The position numbers and the translations under genes were made by a program. A stretch of 52,350 bases of DNA from NCBI GenBank assembly GCA_014323765.1, contig JACONM010000011.1:61860-114209 (forward strand), read 5' to 3'. Positions 16,115 through 27,541 of this stretch are shown here, piece after piece. Origin of the DNA: Cellvibrionales bacterium. GTDB lineage: Bacteria; Pseudomonadota; Gammaproteobacteria; Pseudomonadales; GM7GCV1. Under the pieces are notes generated by a model, which was given only the letters and a program-made list of their open reading frames with translations, had not been told where the DNA came from and did not search any database. Each line of letters starts with the position of its first letter. Positions within the stretch are counted from its first letter, which is position 1.

Positions 16115-17571
16115 CAGAGTTTCTCCCGCAAAAGCCGATTAACCTCGCCCGGAGCCGCCTTACCACCCGACAATTTCATCGCCTGGCCGACAAAAAACCC
16201 CAGCATTTTCCCCCGCTTTTCCGGCCGAGCGGTGCGATAATTCTCCACCTGCGCCGCATTTTCCGCCAACACCTTATCGACCAACGCTTCAATCGCCCCG
16301 CTATCGCGCACTTGTTGCAATCCACGGGCGGCAATAATCGCATCGACACCACCGCGCCCCGCCCACATATCGGCAAACACCGTTTTAGCCAGCTTGCCAG
16401 ACAGGCTACCGTCCAAAATGCGCGCAATCAGCCGCCCAAGCTCCGCCGCACTCACCGGGCAATCGGCCAACCGCCCGCCAGTTTTATTCAGCTGCGCAGC
16501 CAATTCCCCATTCACCCAGTTGGCCGCCATTTTTCCTGCACTGCAAACCGCCGCCACCTGCTCAAAATAATCGACAGTCGCCCGCTCAGCCGTCAGCAGA
16601 TTGGCGGCATCCACGGATAAGCCATGCTCGCGCATCAGACGCTCTCGGCAGGCGGCGGGCAATTCCGGCAGGGCATCCCGCTCGGCAGCGATAAACGCCT
16701 CATCGATAATCACCGGCAAAAGGTCAGGGCAGGGAAAATAGCGGTAATCGTGCGCCATTTCTTTACCGCGCATCGGGCGACTAAGGTTGGCTTCCGAATC
16801 ATACAGGCGGGTTTCCTGCACCACCTTGCCGCCTTCTTCGATTAAGGCAATTTGCCGCGCCGCCTCGCCCTCAATGGCACGCTCGACAAAGCGGAAAGAA
16901 TTCAGGTTTTTCATCTCAGTGCGGGTGCCGAGCGCACTGTCCCCCGCCGGACGCACCGACACATTCACATCGCAACGCATAGACCCCTGCGACATATCGC
17001 CATCGGATATTTCCAAATAGGTCGCCAGCGCATGAATCTGCCGCAGCAAAGCCACCGCTTCAGGACCCGAGCGCAAATCCGGCTCGCAAACAATTTCCAA
17101 CAGCGGGGTGCCAGCGCGATTCAGATCGATACCACTGGCCCCCGGAAACTCCTCGTGCAGCGATTTGCCAGCATCCTCTTCCAAATGGGCGTGGTGAATG
17201 CGCACCTCCCGCTCACCGCCGCCCGCCAACGCAATGCGCAACCGCCCCGCCCCCACCACCGGCGCGGCCAGCTGCGTAGTCTGATAGCCCTTGGGCAAAT
17301 CCGGATAAAAGTAATTTTTGCGCTCAAACACCGACCGGCGATTAATCTGCGCATCGATCGCCAGCCCAAAGCGCACCGCCATGCGGATGGCATTCTCGTT
17401 GACGCTCGGCAGGGTGCCCGGCAAAGCCATATCGATGGCAGACGCGCACACATTGGGCGGCTGACCAAACTCCACCGCCGCATCAGAAAACAGCTTCGAC
17501 CGGGTGGCCAGCTGCACATGCACCTCCAGCCCAATAACGGTCTCCCAGCCCGCGCCCACCGCCCGACTCAT
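16114..17571 (-). CDS. gatB: Asp/Glu-tRNA amidotransferase subunit B
   Basis: 485 residues from ATG 17571, which overlaps the gatA stop (ATGA); a longer frame reaches 17607 but is unlikely. [20 protein letters not shown] opens the protein; then [32 protein letters not shown] and [11 protein letters not shown] are classic GatB motifs for tRNA-dependent ATP activation and Mg2+ binding. The C-terminal YqeY-like tail (LLREKL) is complete. It binds the tRNA and transfers ammonia made by GatA. Together with GatA and GatC it makes Gln-tRNAGln or Asn-tRNAAsn. Confidence 0.97.
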   Translation of the reverse strand: MSRAVGAGWETVIGLEVHVQLATRSKLFSDAAVEFGQPPNVCASAIDMALPGTLPSVNENAIRMAVRFGLAIDAQINRRSVFERKNYFYPDLPKGYQTTQLAAPVVGAGRLRIALAGGGEREVRIHHAHLEEDAGKSLHEEFPGASGIDLNRAGTPLLEIVCEPDLRSGPEAVALLRQIHALATYLEISDGDMSQGSMRCDVNVSVRPAGDSALGTRTEMKNLNSFRFVERAIEGEAARQIALIEEGGKVVQETRLYDSEANLSRPMRGKEMAHDYRYFPCPDLLPVIIDEAFIAAERDALPELPAACRERLMREHGLSVDAANLLTAERATVDYFEQVAAVCSAGKMAANWVNGELAAQLNKTGGRLADCPVSAAELGRLIARILDGSLSGKLAKTVFADMWAGRGGVDAIIAARGLQQVRDSGAIEALVDKVLAENAAQVENYRTARPEKRGKMLGFFVGQAMKLSGGKAAPGEVNRLLREKL

Positions 17572-19025
17572 CGCCAGCCCTCCGCAGCCGGCACCGCCCG
17601 GTGCCAATCGGTCGCCTGTTGCAGCCGATGGGCAGCCCCCAGAATACGCGCCTCAGCAAAATAATTGCCGATCAACTGCAAACCGATCGGCTTGCCCGCC
17701 ACCGCCCCGCAAGGCAGGGAAAGGGCCGGCAGCCCGGCCAAGTTAGCCGCAATGGTGTAAATATCCTGCAAATACATCGCCACCGGGTCCGCAGTTTTAC
17801 TGCCAAAGCGAAACGCCCCAGCCGGGCAGCTAGGCCCCGCCAGTATGTCCACCTGCGCAAAAGCCGCCGCAAAATCTTCCTTGATCAACCGCCGCACCTG
17901 CTGCGCCTTGCGGAAATAGGCATCGTAAAACCCCGCCGAAAGCACATAGGTGCCGACCAGAATCCGCCGCTTGACCTCCGCCCCAAACCCTTCGGCGCGG
18001 GTGCGGCAATACAGATCCAGCAGATCGACCGGCTCGGCACAGCGATAGCCGTAGCGCACCCCATCAAAACGCGCCAAATTGGCCGAGGCTTCCGCCGGGG
18101 CCAACACATAATAGGCCGGCACCGCCAAATGCGACCGCGGCAAGCGCACCGAAACCAGCCGCGTTCCCAGTTTTTCCAACTCCGCCAACGCCCCCCGCAC
18201 CCGCGCCGCCACCGCATCGCCCAAATCCGCGAAATACTCCTCCACCACGCCAATTTTCAACCCATCGAGCGGCCCCCCAAACTGGCCGCAATAGTCCGGC
18301 ACTGGCTCCACGATGGAGGTGGAATCTTTGGGGTCGTGCCCGGCCATCGCCTGCAACAGCAAAGCGCAATCTTCAGCACTCTGGCCGATCGGCCCGCCCT
18401 GATCCATGCTCGAAGCAAAGGCGATCATCCCCCAACGCGACACCCGCCCATAGGTCGGCTTCAACCCGGTCACCCCGCACAGTGCCGCCGGCTGGCGAAT
18501 CGACCCGCCGGTGTCCGTAGCCGTGGCGATCGGGGCCAGCCGCGCCGCCACCGCAGCCGCCGACCCCCCGGACGAACCGCCCGGCACACAGTCCGTATCC
18601 CAAGGGTTGCGCACCGCGCTAAAATAGCTGGTCTCATTGGACGACCCCATGGCGAACTCGTCCATATTGGTTTTGCCCAACACCACTGCCCCGGCAGCCT
18701 GCAACCGCGCGACTACGGTCGCATCGTAGGGCGGCACGAACTCCGCCAGCATGCGCGACCCGCAAGTGGTGCGCACCCCGGCAGTGCAAAAAATATCCTT
18801 GTGCGCCAGCGGCACCCCGGTCAGCGGCCCCTGCTGGCCGGCGGCAATGGCGGCATCGGCCCGCCGCGCACTCGCCAGAGCCTGTTCCGCGCAAACGCTG
18901 ATATAGGCGTTCAAATGCCCATTGTGCGCCTCGATACGCCGCAAAAAATGCTGGGTCAATTCCAAGCTGGAAAACGCGCCCGCCGCCAACCCCTGCGCCA
19001 TCTGCGCCACCGATAGCTCGTGCAT
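17568..19025 (-). CDS. gatA: Asp/Glu-tRNA amidotransferase subunit A (amidase)
   Basis: 485 residues from ATG 19025; GTG 19037 is possible. The amidase signature is intact: catalytic Lys76 (LAHKDIF), the GGSSGGS loop with cis-Ser151, and nucleophile Ser175 in [28 protein letters not shown] is also conserved. It releases ammonia from glutamine (or asparagine) and channels it to GatB. The gene lies between gatC and gatB in the usual order and overlaps gatB by 4 bases. Start choice is uncertain because no strong ribosome site is visible. Confidence 0.97.
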   Translation of the reverse strand: MHELSVAQMAQGLAAGAFSSLELTQHFLRRIEAHNGHLNAYISVCAEQALASARRADAAIAAGQQGPLTGVPLAHKDIFCTAGVRTTCGSRMLAEFVPPYDATVVARLQAAGAVVLGKTNMDEFAMGSSNETSYFSAVRNPWDTDCVPGGSSGGSAAAVAARLAPIATATDTGGSIRQPAALCGVTGLKPTYGRVSRWGMIAFASSMDQGGPIGQSAEDCALLLQAMAGHDPKDSTSIVEPVPDYCGQFGGPLDGLKIGVVEEYFADLGDAVAARVRGALAELEKLGTRLVSVRLPRSHLAVPAYYVLAPAEASANLARFDGVRYGYRCAEPVDLLDLYCRTRAEGFGAEVKRRILVGTYVLSAGFYDAYFRKAQQVRRLIKEDFAAAFAQVDILAGPSCPAGAFRFGSKTADPVAMYLQDIYTIAANLAGLPALSLPCGAVAGKPIGLQLIGNYFAEARILGAAHRLQQATDWHRAVPAAEGWR

Positions 19026-19067
19026 CGAATCGGACACCGTCTAGCCAAGTATCTCGGCGAGCCGCAT

Positions 19068-19355
19068 TTAATCGAGCACCCGCGGCACCAAAAACAGCCC
19101 CGCAGCAGCCGCCGGCGCATTGCGCATCAGTGTCTCCGGCGATTCGGCATCAGCCACCGCATCGGGGCGCAACTCTTGCACCGCATCCAGCGGGTGCGCC
19201 AACGGCTCGACCCCCGCGGTATCGCAGGCTTGCAGCTGGCGGACCATGTCCAGAACGGCATCGAGCCGCTCAGTCAGCGTCCCGCATTCTTCAGCGGTCA
19301 CCTGAATGTGCGCCAACCGGGCCAGCCGGGCAATTTCATCGGGCTGTAACGCCAT
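19068..19355 (-). CDS. gatC: Asp/Glu-tRNA amidotransferase subunit C
   Basis: 95 residues from ATG 19355 (MALQPDEIARLARLAHIQV); the frame extends upstream but homology starts here. ELRPDAV and the Pro-rich RNAPAAAAGLFLVPRVL match GatC, the belt subunit that wraps around GatA and GatB. It is the first gene of gatC-gatA-gatB-PA4642 and is divergent from mreB, as in Pseudomonas. The 166-base gap to mreB must hold both promoters. Confidence 0.95.
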   Translation of the reverse strand: MALQPDEIARLARLAHIQVTAEECGTLTERLDAVLDMVRQLQACDTAGVEPLAHPLDAVQELRPDAVADAESPETLMRNAPAAAAGLFLVPRVLD

Positions 19356-19461
19356 AAGAGAAGTTCCTATTTTTAGACGGTCGCGGCAGCGGCTGCAGCA
19401 ATTCACCAGCGCAGCCCGCCCGCATAACCTGCTAACTTAGCACAGTTGCGACTTGCCTTGA

Positions 19462-20556
<1,095 letters not shown>

Positions 20557-20617
20557 CGGCGTGCGGGTCGCCGGGGCCAGTTAGCGGGCCACAGCCGAGC
20601 CACGCCCCGAGGCGCAA

Positions 20618-21475
20618 GTGAACGACCCCGCCCCCATTTTCAAACGCCCGCCGACCGGCCTCCGCCGGCTACTGCTACTGATCCTACTCGGCCTGTTGTT
20701 ATTGACCGCCGGCAGCGCGACCGCCCTGCTATTGCCGGTGCGCACCGTTTTTATCGATCTGGTCGCGCCCTTTTATCACGCCACGGATCTCGGTTCCGCG
20801 CTCACTGAATTGCGCGATGACACCCTACTCAGCCGCGAACAGCTGCTGGCCGACCGCGCCCGTCTGCGCGATGAAAACCTCATTTTGCAACGCCACGCCC
20901 TGACCACGGCCTCGCTACGGGCGGAAAACCAGTCGCTGCGCGGACTGCTCGGGGCCGCCGAATTGGTCGAAGAACAAGCCATGCTCGCCGAGCTAATTGG
21001 TCAGCCCCCGGACACCGACACCCACCGCCTCGTCATCAACCGCGGGTGGCGCGATAAAGTGACCGCCGGCCAGCCGGTCATCGATGCCGGCGGCATCGTC
21101 GGGCAGGTCACAGTGGTCGGCGAGCGCAACAGCGAGATCATCCTAATATCCGATGCCCGCCACGCCCTGCCGGTCGAATTTCTGCGCAGCGGAATCCGCG
21201 CCATCGCCGCCGGCAGCGGTGACCACCGCACCTTGCGCTTGCGGCATGTGGCGCCGGATGCCGATATTCGCCTAGGCGATCTGCTGATCAGTTCCGGCCT
21301 CGGCGGCACCTTCCCGCACGGTTACCCGGTCGGCGAGGTGCGCTCAGTGCTAAATCGCAAGACATCGCCGTTCCTCGATGTACGCATCGCCCCCACCGCC
21401 GACCTGCAAGGCAGCCGCCAACTGCTGTTACTGTTTGCCAGCAAGCGGGAAATTGCCCCCCTAGCGGGCGAATAA
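20618..21475 (+). CDS. mreC: Rod-shape protein MreC
   Basis: 285 residues, GTG start. One transmembrane segment (about 16-40), a periplasmic coiled coil (about 72-108) and a beta domain with INRGWRDKVTAGQPVIDAGGIVGQV and PYGEV-like PVGEVRSVLNRKTSPFLDVRIAP. MreC links cytoplasmic MreB to the peptidoglycan synthases on the periplasmic side. Length and domain order are normal. The 187-base interval to mreD is longer than usual. Confidence 0.95.
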   Translation: MNDPAPIFKRPPTGLRRLLLLILLGLLLLTAGSATALLLPVRTVFIDLVAPFYHATDLGSALTELRDDTLLSREQLLADRARLRDENLILQRHALTTASLRAENQSLRGLLGAAELVEEQAMLAELIGQPPDTDTHRLVINRGWRDKVTAGQPVIDAGGIVGQVTVVGERNSEIILISDARHALPVEFLRSGIRAIAAGSGDHRTLRLRHVAPDADIRLGDLLISSGLGGTFPHGYPVGEVRSVLNRKTSPFLDVRIAPTADLQGSRQLLLLFASKREIAPLAGE

Positions 21476-21662
21476 CGGCCACAGCTGGCATGCTTCGGGC
21501 CATGCAAGCGGCGATCCAGGCGACGCGGCAAGCGGCCCCTTTGCATTTGCCGCAGCGCACTACCCCCGCCGCCCATCTGCCAGCACACCTCGATCATTTT
21601 TCACTAAACGCAAACCGGGCCAGCCCAGCCGCCGGCCCACCAACCCGGACGACGCCGGCCCC

Positions 21663-22133
21663 ATGGACGACCTGCACCTGAAGCTGGCCGACTGGCTCTG
21701 GCTGCTGCCATTGGGGCTGGCACTGTACATCCTGCACCTGCCACTGCTCGGCTTCTGGCGCGCCGATGTGCCGGCCCTGCTGGTGCTGCTGTTTTGTATC
21801 TATCGCCCCCGCGGCCTGTCGCTGTTCGCCGCCTTTGCGGTGGGGCTGCTGCAAGATCTGGTCGCGCTCGCCCCGCTCGGTCAGCATGCCATCGGTCTGG
21901 CGGTGCTGGCCTACCTAGCGCACAGCACCCGCAGCTGGACCCGGCTACAGCCCCCGCTTAAACAGCTACCGATGGTTTTTGCCGGGCTACTTTTAGTTGA
22001 GCTCATTCACAGCCTGCTACGCTTCGGCCCCCCGCCCAATTTGGACGCGCTACTCTCAGTATTGCTCGCCTGCCTGCTGTGGCCGCCGCTGGTGACCGCG
22101 GTCGCCCTGTTCCGCCGCCGCCGAGCGGTCTAG
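21663..22133 (+). CDS. mreD: Rod-shape membrane protein MreD
   Basis: 156 residues with about five hydrophobic segments. FWRADVPALLVLLFCIYRPRG and FAVGLLQDLVALAPLGQHAIGLAVLAYLA match MreD. It is the membrane partner of MreC in the elongasome. Three or four bases separate its stop from the maf GTG, so the two are coupled. The start at 21663 leaves a long gap from mreC; an earlier non-ATG start cannot be excluded. Confidence 0.9.
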   Translation: MDDLHLKLADWLWLLPLGLALYILHLPLLGFWRADVPALLVLLFCIYRPRGLSLFAAFAVGLLQDLVALAPLGQHAIGLAVLAYLAHSTRSWTRLQPPLKQLPMVFAGLLLVELIHSLLRFGPPPNLDALLSVLLACLLWPPLVTAVALFRRRRAV

Positions 22134-22137
22134 CACC

Positions 22138-22728
22138 GTGCCCCGCCTGATCCTAGCCTCCCACTCACCGCGCCGTGCCGCCCTATTGCAGCAGCTGGGG
22201 CTAGAATTCACAGTGGCCCCCGCCGCCATCGACGAACAGCCGCACCCAGACGAACCCGCCGACTCCTACGTGCTGCGCATGGCTCGCGAGAAAAACCGCG
22301 CCGCCCGCCACCACCTCTCCACCAACGCGGCCCCGCCCACCACTGCGGCAATAGTGCTGACCGCCGATACCGCCGTGGTCGCCGCCGGGCAGATCCTCGG
22401 CAAGCCCGCCGATTTTGCCGCCGGTAAATCCATGCTAGAGCGCCTGTCCGGGCGCACCCACCAAGTGCTGACCGCCGTGACCATCGCCGCGCAAAACGGC
22501 ACCGAAAAATCCGCCCTCAGCCGCAGCCGGGTGCGCTTCGCCCCCCTGACCGAACCGGAAATCGTCGCCTATTGGCAAACCGGCGAGCCACACGACAAAG
22601 CCGGCGGTTACGCCATCCAAGGCCAGGGTGCCCGCTTTGTAGTACGTCTGGCCGGCAGCTACAGCGGCGTGGTCGGCCTACCGCTGCACGAGACCGCGGC
22701 CCTGCTGGCCGAGTTTGGGATCGATTGA
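22138..22728 (+). CDS. maf: Maf-family nucleotide pyrophosphatase (YhdE type)
   Basis: 196 residues, GTG start. LILASHSPRRAALLQQLGLEF carries the S-x-R-R phosphate-binding motif; LTADTAVVAAGQILGKP holds the catalytic Asp; SGRTHQVLTAV, YWQTGEPHDKAGGYAIQG and YSGVVGLPLHET complete the family set. YhdE-type Maf hydrolyses dTTP, UTP and similar nucleotides and influences septum formation. It follows mreD as in E. coli and Pseudomonas. The normal next gene, rng, is absent here; yhdP follows after 106 bases. Confidence 0.95.
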   Translation: MPRLILASHSPRRAALLQQLGLEFTVAPAAIDEQPHPDEPADSYVLRMAREKNRAARHHLSTNAAPPTTAAIVLTADTAVVAAGQILGKPADFAAGKSMLERLSGRTHQVLTAVTIAAQNGTEKSALSRSRVRFAPLTEPEIVAYWQTGEPHDKAGGYAIQGQGARFVVRLAGSYSGVVGLPLHETAALLAEFGID

Positions 22729-22834
22729 ACACCGCCACCGGGCGCGGGTCAAACCAACGCAGAAGCGGCCCACAATCCGCCTGCGCATCGCCCGCCGCCC
22801 CGCCACCGCCTCGCCCCGCAAATGAACCCTTAAA

Positions 22835-25800
22835 ATGAAACGCTTCCGCCACCACGGGCTATGCTGGACGCGCCGGCTACTCGCGCTCGGCATCCTGCTA
22901 CTAGCCACCCTGCTGCTCATCGGGCACGGCCTCAGCCACCAGGTGGAACGCTACGCCGACCCGCTCCTCGCCCAGCTGGCACAGCGGCTCGCCGTCCCGG
23001 TGCAAGCCGACTCGCTCACCGCCGAATGGCAAGGGCTAAATATTTCCCTCCAAGTGCAGGGGTTGCGCATCGGCACCGGCGAATCGCGCTTACACCTAGC
23101 GCAACTAGTCGCCCGCCCCGACCTGCTGGCAAGCCTACGCAGCCGCAGCCTGATCTGGTCGCGCTTCGAAGCCAGCGGAGCCACACTCCCATTGCAAGAA
23201 TTGCCGACCGGCCACTGGGCACTGGCCGGCATCCCATTGCGCGGCGGCACCGGCGGCAACGCCCTCGAACAAATGCTACTCGGCAGCCGCCTACTCAGCC
23301 TGCGCGATGCCAATCTCACCGTGCGCCTGCTGGATGGCACCAAGCTGGAACTACACCTGAACGAAGCGCGCCTCGACCGGGCACACGGTCTGCGCCGCTA
23401 TCGAGTGGACGCCGACTTCGGCACCGCCCGCAACCGGCTGGAATTCGTCGCCGAGCTGCTCGGCCCCGGTGCCCAGTTTGCCGCCCTCGATGGCCGCGCC
23501 TATCTGCGCATCGCCGGCCACGACATCCGCGAAATTCACCGCGCCGCCTTCGCCCGCCTATTGCCCCAAACCAAGTTCGAACTCAGCACCGCCCCCGCGC
23601 TCCAAGCCGAATTCTGGGCCAACCTACGCGCCGCCCGCCCCATTGAGTTGCAGGGCACCCTCAGCCTAGATGCCGTGCCGATCGGCCTGCTCGGCTCACG
23701 CTCAGAACTAGGCCAAGTCAGCGCAAACCTCGCCGCCAGCCTCGCACCCGCCGCCCTCACAGTGGATGTTCGCAGAGCGACAGTGCAACGCGATGAGCGG
23801 ACCCTGACCCTGCCCGACCTGTGCCTACAACGGACCCCCAGCGCGGACGGAGTCGCCTATCAGCTGCGGCTGCCGGAATTGGACCTAGAATGGCTGGCAA
23901 CCACCATCCCACAGCTGTCCGCCCTGCCAGATTGGGTCGCCAAACACACCGCCGCCCTAAACCCCACCGGCACCCTGCGCGGGGTGCGCATCGATCTGCC
24001 AGCCCGAGACCCAGCGCATTGGCAGCTATCCGCCCAGCTGGACACAGTGGGACTCGATAGTTTCCGCGACAGCCCGGCAGTGCGCAACCTGAATGGCCTG
24101 CTAACGATGAACGCCCAGCGCGGGCGGATACAGCTGGCGGGCACCGATCTGCGCCTCCGCTACCCTGGGGTCTACAGCGACTGGCTATCGCACTCACAAG
24201 TGCAGGGCGAGCTCGCATGGTCGATCGATCCAGAAAACCACCGCATCCTAGTTCACTCCGACGATCTCCGCGCCCAATTCGGCCAAGCCCGCGCCCACGC
24301 TGCCTTAGTTGCCGGCATCCCACTGCGTCCGGGCAGTTTCCTAGGCCCCACCCTAAGCCTATCGCTGGGGCTGCAAAACATCGCCTGGCCCGCACACCGC
24401 GCCCTACTGCCCGACCTACTACTGCCCGCCGACCTGCGCCAATGGCTGGATAGCGCACTCACCAAAACCCACCTACCGCAAGCCGCAGTGGTCTATCGCG
24501 GCACCACCCGCTTCCATATGCCAGCCCACCGCACCGCCCAAATCCGCCTGCGCACCAAAGACACCGAACTCGCCTACCTCCCCGACTGGCCACCGCTATA
24601 TCAACCAATCGCCGACCTCTGGCTGTCCAACATCGACCTCATCGCCCGCGCCCCAACCGGCCGGCTGCTAGAACTAAATCTGGCAGACATGCGGCTAAAA
24701 ACTGCCCGCTCGCCCGGCCAATACGGCCTGCAGCTCAGCACCCACGCCAGCGGCCCATCGCGCAGCGGCCTAGCCCTACTCCACACCCCCGATCTCCGCC
24801 AACATCTAGGAGCCGGCCTCGATGGGCTGAAATTGACCGGCGACCTCAGCGGCGATTTAGCCCTCTTCATCCCGCTCGACAAGGCCCCGGATCTAGCCAA
24901 CCTGCGCCTACAAACCCAAATCAATTTGCGGAACAACCGCCTGCATCTGACCGACCTCGATCTAGAATTGACCCACCTAAACGGCCAGCTGCAATACGAC
25001 CAGCAGGGGCTGTCTTCCAAAGACCTAAACGCCACCCTCTGGGGGCAACCACTGACACTGGAGATAACGGAAACGCGCACCCCACAAGCGATCGAAATTG
25101 CCACCAGCGGTCGCCAAGAAATCCGCCAGATCGCCAACTGGCTAAAAATGCCGGCCCTCAACGCACTAAGCGGCTCCACCGCGGTGCGCGGCCAGCTGCG
25201 GCTCCACACCGGACCCGCCCCGCGCCCGCCAGACACCTATCAATTTCACGCCGCCATGCAGCAGGTGCAATCCAACCTCCCCACGCCCCTAAACAAACCC
25301 GCCGGTCGGCCCGCGCCGCTACAAGTGCAGGTGACAACCGCCCGCGCCGCCGACACCGTCACCCGCCTACGCTGGCAACTACCGCCAACGACCGGGCAAA
25401 ATCACCCCAGCGAGCTCCAGCTAGAATTGCTGCAAGCCGCCGACCGCCCAGTCGCCGCGCCCCAATTCAAAGCCGGCCGCCTGAGCCTAAACGCCAATCT
25501 CCCCGCCTTCCGCGACCAATCCCTCATCGCCCAGCTGAATCTCGCCCAGCTAGACCTCGCCACCCTACTGCCAACGCAAGCCGCCAACCCCGCCCCGGAC
25601 CCCACCCTGCTAACCCAGCCCATCCTAGGGCTAAATCCGCACTTCAATCTGGAAGTGGAACAAGCCACCTTAGGCCCCCGCAAGCTCGGCCCGCTCACCG
25701 TCCGCAACCGCTACGAACCGGGTACCCTACATCTGGAACTGGCGACCGACTACACCCAAGGCACCCTAAGCTTGCCGCCCTCCAGCGCACTGCCACAGAT

Positions 25801-26764
25801 CACAGTGCAGCATCTGGACATAGACGCACTATTCCAACGCCTAAATCCGACCAAGCAAAGCACCGCCGATGAACCCGCCACCACGCCAACCCTAGACCCA
25901 CAGCGCATCCCCGCCATGCAAATCAAGATCGAATCTCTAACCGCCAGCGGCACCGAGCGCGGAAATTTCAGTGCCACCCTAAAACCCACCGCCGCCGGGG
26001 TACGCATAGCCGATCTACGCGGCGGTCTCGGCTCAGCGCAGTTCCAATCGACCACCGCAGAAGAGGATGCCTCCCACATTTTCTGGGGCCGCGACAGCAC
26101 CGGGCAATTCACCGAAGCCCGCCTCCGCTACACCTTCGAAGACATCGGCGATCTATTCCGCATGGGCGGGCTAGAACCGCCACTAAAAAGCGCCACCGGC
26201 ACTTTCGCCACCCAGCTACGCTGGCGCGGTGCCCCCTACGAATTCGCCGACTCCCGCCCCGCCGGCACCTTCGAAGTCCACGCCGAGCGCGGCGCTTTTT
26301 ATAGCGACCGTGACAATGTCACCGTGCTACTCAAAGCCATCGGGCTATTCAATTTCAATTCTTGGGCACGCCGCCTGCGGCTGGATTTTGACGATGTCAC
26401 CGAAGCCGGCACCCCCTACGATGCCCTGCACGGCCAATTCGCATTGCACGAGCAAAAAATAAACACCCTAGCCCCCGTAAAAGTGGAATTGCCCGCCGGC
26501 TCCATGCGCTTTGACGGCAGCGTAGACCTCGCCGAATCCGCCGTAGATGCCCGCCTAGTCGTAACCCTACCCGCCCGCCAAAACATGACCTGGATCGCCG
26601 CCCTAGTCGCCGGCCTCCCCGCCGCCCCCGGCGTCTGGTTAGCCGGCCGCATTTTCGACGACCGCCTAGACAGCCTATCCAGCGTCAGCTACCGCGTCGA
26701 AGGCTCCCTCGATAAACCCAAAATAGTTACCGAGAAAATCTTCGAATCATCGATCAACAATTAA
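22835..26764 (+). CDS. yhdP: YhdP-type AsmA-like lipid transport protein
   Basis: 1309 residues, normal for YhdP. One N-terminal transmembrane segment (about 13-35) is followed by a long periplasmic beta-rich DUF3971/AsmA-like body. The C-terminal block has GLEPPLKSATGTFATQLRWRG, RGAFYSDRDN and LDKPKIVTEKIFE. YhdP, TamB and YdbH form the bridge proteins that carry phospholipids from inner to outer membrane; that role is established in E. coli and inferred here. The gene shows the strong CTA-Leu/C-rich coding bias of this region. It converges with the next gene and overlaps it by 11 bases. Confidence 0.93.
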   Translation: MKRFRHHGLCWTRRLLALGILLLATLLLIGHGLSHQVERYADPLLAQLAQRLAVPVQADSLTAEWQGLNISLQVQGLRIGTGESRLHLAQLVARPDLLASLRSRSLIWSRFEASGATLPLQELPTGHWALAGIPLRGGTGGNALEQMLLGSRLLSLRDANLTVRLLDGTKLELHLNEARLDRAHGLRRYRVDADFGTARNRLEFVAELLGPGAQFAALDGRAYLRIAGHDIREIHRAAFARLLPQTKFELSTAPALQAEFWANLRAARPIELQGTLSLDAVPIGLLGSRSELGQVSANLAASLAPAALTVDVRRATVQRDERTLTLPDLCLQRTPSADGVAYQLRLPELDLEWLATTIPQLSALPDWVAKHTAALNPTGTLRGVRIDLPARDPAHWQLSAQLDTVGLDSFRDSPAVRNLNGLLTMNAQRGRIQLAGTDLRLRYPGVYSDWLSHSQVQGELAWSIDPENHRILVHSDDLRAQFGQARAHAALVAGIPLRPGSFLGPTLSLSLGLQNIAWPAHRALLPDLLLPADLRQWLDSALTKTHLPQAAVVYRGTTRFHMPAHRTAQIRLRTKDTELAYLPDWPPLYQPIADLWLSNIDLIARAPTGRLLELNLADMRLKTARSPGQYGLQLSTHASGPSRSGLALLHTPDLRQHLGAGLDGLKLTGDLSGDLALFIPLDKAPDLANLRLQTQINLRNNRLHLTDLDLELTHLNGQLQYDQQGLSSKDLNATLWGQPLTLEITETRTPQAIEIATSGRQEIRQIANWLKMPALNALSGSTAVRGQLRLHTGPAPRPPDTYQFHAAMQQVQSNLPTPLNKPAGRPAPLQVQVTTARAADTVTRLRWQLPPTTGQNHPSELQLELLQAADRPVAAPQFKAGRLSLNANLPAFRDQSLIAQLNLAQLDLATLLPTQAANPAPDPTLLTQPILGLNPHFNLEVEQATLGPRKLGPLTVRNRYEPGTLHLELATDYTQGTLSLPPSSALPQITVQHLDIDALFQRLNPTKQSTADEPATTPTLDPQRIPAMQIKIESLTASGTERGNFSATLKPTAAGVRIADLRGGLGSAQFQSTTAEEDASHIFWGRDSTGQFTEARLRYTFEDIGDLFRMGGLEPPLKSATGTFATQLRWRGAPYEFADSRPAGTFEVHAERGAFYSDRDNVTVLLKAIGLFNFNSWARRLRLDFDDVTEAGTPYDALHGQFALHEQKINTLAPVKVELPAGSMRFDGSVDLAESAVDARLVVTLPARQNMTWIAALVAGLPAAPGVWLAGRIFDDRLDSLSSVSYRVEGSLDKPKIVTEKIFESSINN

Positions 26765-27479
26765 GCCGCGCATGCCTGCCAAGCTCAGCAAAATAATTTT
26801 TGGTCACCCCGTGCGCCACCGGGTGCATGGCGATAAAATAACAGGTCTCGCCACCTTTGGCATAAAAGGCGGTTTTGTTATCTAAAATAAGAGGCTTAAA
26901 ATCGCGCCCGGCAATTTTCCGCCAATGCTCGTTGAATCCAGTTCCGTAAAAAACCACCAGCCTAGGACCGTATTTACCGATTAGCTTTTTAATCTCACCA
27001 ATTCTCGCTCCTAGCATATGCTGCTTGTAGATATCCCGGGTGCGTAACCAGAGTAGACTGCTTGCCTGACCGTATAGCCAGTGACTGGTCGATGGCGAGG
27101 GCAGCGGCAGGAGCTCCAACAAACAGTTATCACTGTCCCGTCGCGCAAACTCTGATTTTTGGAATGCCTTTACATCCACCAATTCAGACGGTTTGTCTTG
27201 AAAAGCAAGAACAATGCGGATGAGTTTATTCCAAGTAGGCTGATTTTTGATCGCACCGGAAAAATAATACCCTTGACCAAGAGCTTGGTGATACTCGGCA
27301 ATATCCTCGGTTAACTGACGGCCCCCTCGCTTCCATATTTCCAACCGCTTATTTATTTCGCCGACACTATCGCCGCCACCTTCTTCCATCCCCACAAACC
27401 AAACAGCAGAACCCAAATTGCCATACCCATAAAACCCATGCGCAAACGCCTCTAACAAATTGTCATTTAATAGTTCCAT
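26754..27479 (-). CDS. Unknown protein, possible UDG-superfamily fold
   Basis: 241 residues from ATG 27479, with GAGGA at 7 bases. Near the N-terminus GYGNLGSAVWFVGMEEGGG resembles the loop that follows the first strand of uracil-DNA-glycosylase-like proteins, and AMHPVAHG near the C-terminus could match the late His-Pro motif; RLVVFYGTGFNEHW lies between. These matches are from memory and weak. No signal peptide or membrane segment. Lower GC than its neighbours. It takes the place of rng, nitrilase and tldD, which in Pseudomonas lie between maf and yjgA (yhdP excepted). Function unknown. Confidence 0.6.
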   Translation of the reverse strand: MELLNDNLLEAFAHGFYGYGNLGSAVWFVGMEEGGGDSVGEINKRLEIWKRGGRQLTEDIAEYHQALGQGYYFSGAIKNQPTWNKLIRIVLAFQDKPSELVDVKAFQKSEFARRDSDNCLLELLPLPSPSTSHWLYGQASSLLWLRTRDIYKQHMLGARIGEIKKLIGKYGPRLVVFYGTGFNEHWRKIAGRDFKPLILDNKTAFYAKGGETCYFIAMHPVAHGVTKNYFAELGRHARLNC

Positions 27480-27541
27480 GATCAAGTCCTCACAAATAGC
27501 TGATTGAAAATTTGAATACCAGATCCAACATCCCTAACCGC

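Noticed and set aside
16852-17664. 270-codon frame antisense to gatB
   Set aside because: Same reasoning; no ribosome site and no domain.
17601-19016. Plus-strand frame of 471 codons antisense to gatA
   Set aside because: It mirrors the whole of a certain gene, is Arg/Pro/His-rich and has no family features; an artefact of high GC.
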